Assembly: GCA_965651265.1 (NCBI GenBank)
Contig: CBFGRV010000103.1
Span: 1 to 8,015, forward strand
DNA: 8,015 bases
Direction: 5' to 3'
Origin: CBFGRV01 sp965651265
GTDB lineage: Bacteria > Bacteroidota > Rhodothermia > Rhodothermales > VXPQ01
Under the pieces are notes generated by a model that made no database searches, was not told the origin of the DNA, and was given only the letters and a program-made list of their open reading frames with translations. Numbering within the stretch: the stretch's first letter is position 1; each line of letters opens with the position of its first letter. The translations under genes and the position numbers were made by a program. Positions 6,445 to 8,015 of this stretch are shown one piece after another.

Positions 6445-8015
6445 ATGATCGAAAAAAGCGTCGTTCGCCTCTTGCTCGGCACGCTGTGGCTGACGGCAGG
6501 ATGGAGCGCTGCGCCCCACGATGCGGAGGCGCAGGGAGGAGGTGCGGGATACTTCCGCGCAGAGAACGGCCAGATTCTGGATCCGGATGGCGTGCCGGTC
6601 ATTCTCCGCGGCATCGGGTTGGGCGGATGGCTCGTGCCCGAGGGCTACATGCTCCACATCAGCGCGCCGGACGGCGGCTCGCCGCGCACGATTCGCGCGC
6701 AGATCGAAGACCTGATCGGAGAGGAGGACACCGATGCGTTTTTCGAACTCTACCGGGCGAACTTTGTCGCCGAAAAGGACATCGCAGCCATCGCCGAATG
6801 GGGCTACGACCACGTCCGGCTGCCATTCCACTATCTCGACTTCTGGGATCCGGAAGGCCAGGAAATTCGCGAGGAGGGCTTCGAGCTCCTCGATACGTTT
6901 CTCGGATGGTGCCGCACCCACGGCCTGTACGTCATCCTGGACATGCATGCGGCGCCCGGCGCGCAGAATGCGGGCAACATAAGCGATAGTGACGGGGTGG
7001 CGCGGCTCTGGACCGAGCCCGAACCGTACCAGGATTGGACCGTCGAGATCTGGCGTGAGATTGCGGTCCGCTACGCCGACGAGACGCTCATCATCGGCTA
7101 CGACCTCATCAACGAGCCCGTCTTGCCGGAGGGCGTGCCCGGGAACGACCTTCGCGATCTCTATGTGCGCATCGCCGGCGCCATCCGGGAGGTGGATCCC
7201 AACCATATCCTGTTCATCGAGGGCAACCAGTACGCAACGGATTTCAGCGCCCTCGCTCCACCGTTCGATGACAACATGGTGTATGCCTTCCACAAGTACT
7301 GGAACTCGGTCGGGCAGAGCTCCATCCAGTACCTGCTCGATCTCCGCGACGAGACGGGAGTGCCGCTGTGGCTCGGCGAGACTGGCGAGAACTCGAACGC
7401 CTGGTTCTATGCCGTGCGCACGCTTGCGGAAGCGAATGGCATCGGCTGGAATTGGTGGACGCACAAGAAAATCGAGACACTCAGCGCACCTGCCTCCGTG
7501 CCTTTCGCGCCCGGCTACGAGGCGCTCGTCGCCTACTGGCGCGGGGAAGGACCGCGTCCGACGGCCGAGGCGGCGCGGACAGCCCTGTTTGCAATGGCAA
7601 CCGGGCTCGATCTCGATCGCACGCGCACGAATGAAGGCGTTCTCGCCGCCCTGTTCGATGACGAATTCGGCACGACGCCGCGCGCCTACCGCGCCCACGC
7701 GATTCCGGGGAGCGTCCACGCCGTCCACTACGATGTGGGGATGCACGGTCTCGCGTACGGCGATCAAGATCCGTGGGCGATTGCCGGCTCGCCGGGCAGC
7801 GGCAACAACGGAGGCGCATATCGCAACGATGGCGTTGACATCGAACCGTCATCGGATCCGCTGGGCTTCGGCTACAATGTCGGCTGGATCGAGGCCCTCG
7901 AGTGGCTCCAGTACACGGTAGACATCGAGGAGGCCGGCCTCTACGATATCGAGTTTCGGGTGGCGAGCGCGGGAAGCGGCGGCATGTTCACGGTGGCACT
8001 CGACGGCAGCCTCCT
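6445..8015 (+). CDS. Secreted GH5 glycoside hydrolase with CBM6 module (3' end outside window)
   Basis: The frame is open from ATG 6445 to the right edge (523 full codons plus two bases). This start gives a signal peptide (MIEKSVVRLLLGTLWLTAGW…) with an A-E-A site near residue 29. An in-frame ATG at 6430 would lie just after the hairpin and is less likely. The GH5 (beta/alpha)8 domain spans about 31-400. It shows RGIGLGGWLVPEGY, Arg125 in HVRLPF, His168 in DMHAAPG, acid/base Glu224 in DLINEPV, the H-x-Y pair His283/Tyr285, nucleophile Glu312 in WLGETGE, and aromatic GWNWW (334-338). GGWLVPE resembles the GGWLVLEPW signature of exo-beta-1,3-glucanase-type GH5, in line with the GH16 neighbour, but the subfamily is not certain. 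From about 418 there is a CBM6 (NDGVDI, EWLQYT with Trp487, EEAG) whose usual IEAE is VHAV here. A T9SS domain probably follows beyond the edge. Confidence 0.92.
   Translation, partial: MIEKSVVRLLLGTLWLTAGWSAAPHDAEAQGGGAGYFRAENGQILDPDGVPVILRGIGLGGWLVPEGYMLHISAPDGGSPRTIRAQIEDLIGEEDTDAFFELYRANFVAEKDIAAIAEWGYDHVRLPFHYLDFWDPEGQEIREEGFELLDTFLGWCRTHGLYVILDMHAAPGAQNAGNISDSDGVARLWTEPEPYQDWTVEIWREIAVRYADETLIIGYDLINEPVLPEGVPGNDLRDLYVRIAGAIREVDPNHILFIEGNQYATDFSALAPPFDDNMVYAFHKYWNSVGQSSIQYLLDLRDETGVPLWLGETGENSNAWFYAVRTLAEANGIGWNWWTHKKIETLSAPASVPFAPGYEALVAYWRGEGPRPTAEAARTALFAMATGLDLDRTRTNEGVLAALFDDEFGTTPRAYRAHAIPGSVHAVHYDVGMHGLAYGDQDPWAIAGSPGSGNNGGAYRNDGVDIEPSSDPLGFGYNVGWIEALEWLQYTVDIEEAGLYDIEFRVASAGSGGMFTVALDGSL

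Noticed and set aside
6346..7767. 473-codon minus-strand open frame opposite GH5
   Set aside because: In exact register with GH5 and without domain-like features; GH5 has all family catalytic residues.

Overview
The window looks like GC-rich chromosomal DNA from a Bacteroidota-type bacterium, most likely a Rhodothermota/Rhodothermales relative. The main evidence is two secreted proteins ending in type IX secretion (T9SS type A) sorting domains of the 'PNP … LGQRV … L … G.H … LPAGVYLYRL' kind. Start sites without clear Shine-Dalgarno sequences and near-matches to the Bacteroidota -7 element (TAnnTTTG) agree with this. The taxonomic call is inference; there is no marker gene.

Layout. At the left edge (45-107) there is an imperfect array of nine heptanucleotides. 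It contains the stop codon of a leftward gene (2074 to 95) encoding a membrane-anchored SGNH/GDSL-type hydrolase with a C-terminal TPR-like region. A 138-bp divergent intergenic region separates it from three rightward genes. They encode: (i) a GH16 laminarinase-like endo-beta-1,3-glucanase with Ig-like, CBM6 and T9SS domains (2213-4060, GTG start); (ii) a 716-residue secreted protein with a beta-sandwich N-terminal domain, an FN3-like domain, a CBM9/DOMON-like domain and a T9SS signal, but no recognisable catalytic domain (4212-6362); (iii) a GH5 glycoside hydrolase followed by a CBM6 module, cut off by the right edge (6445 to beyond 8015). A perfect 12-bp hairpin lies between (ii) and (iii). 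No RNA gene, IS element or CRISPR array was seen.

How the genes fit together. The three rightward genes form a small secreted glycan-degradation set. GH16 would cut internal beta-1,3 (or mixed 1,3/1,4) glucan bonds. The GH5, whose N-terminal 'GGWLVPE' segment resembles exo-beta-1,3-glucanase-type GH5 enzymes, would act on the same polymer or its fragments. The middle protein is a candidate surface glycan binder. No SusC/SusD pair, transporter or regulator lies within the window. The divergent SGNH protein could be an esterase or deacylase working with this set, but only its position suggests so.

The most interesting items are the heptamer array overlapping a stop codon, the in-frame 21-bp repeats coding a His-rich linker, the multi-domain non-catalytic secreted protein, the loss of the usual E-x-E calcium motif in the GH5-linked CBM6, and the regulatory-looking inverted repeats at 4135-4156 and 6393-6420. 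I did not find convincing evidence of a wholly new defence or mobile system.
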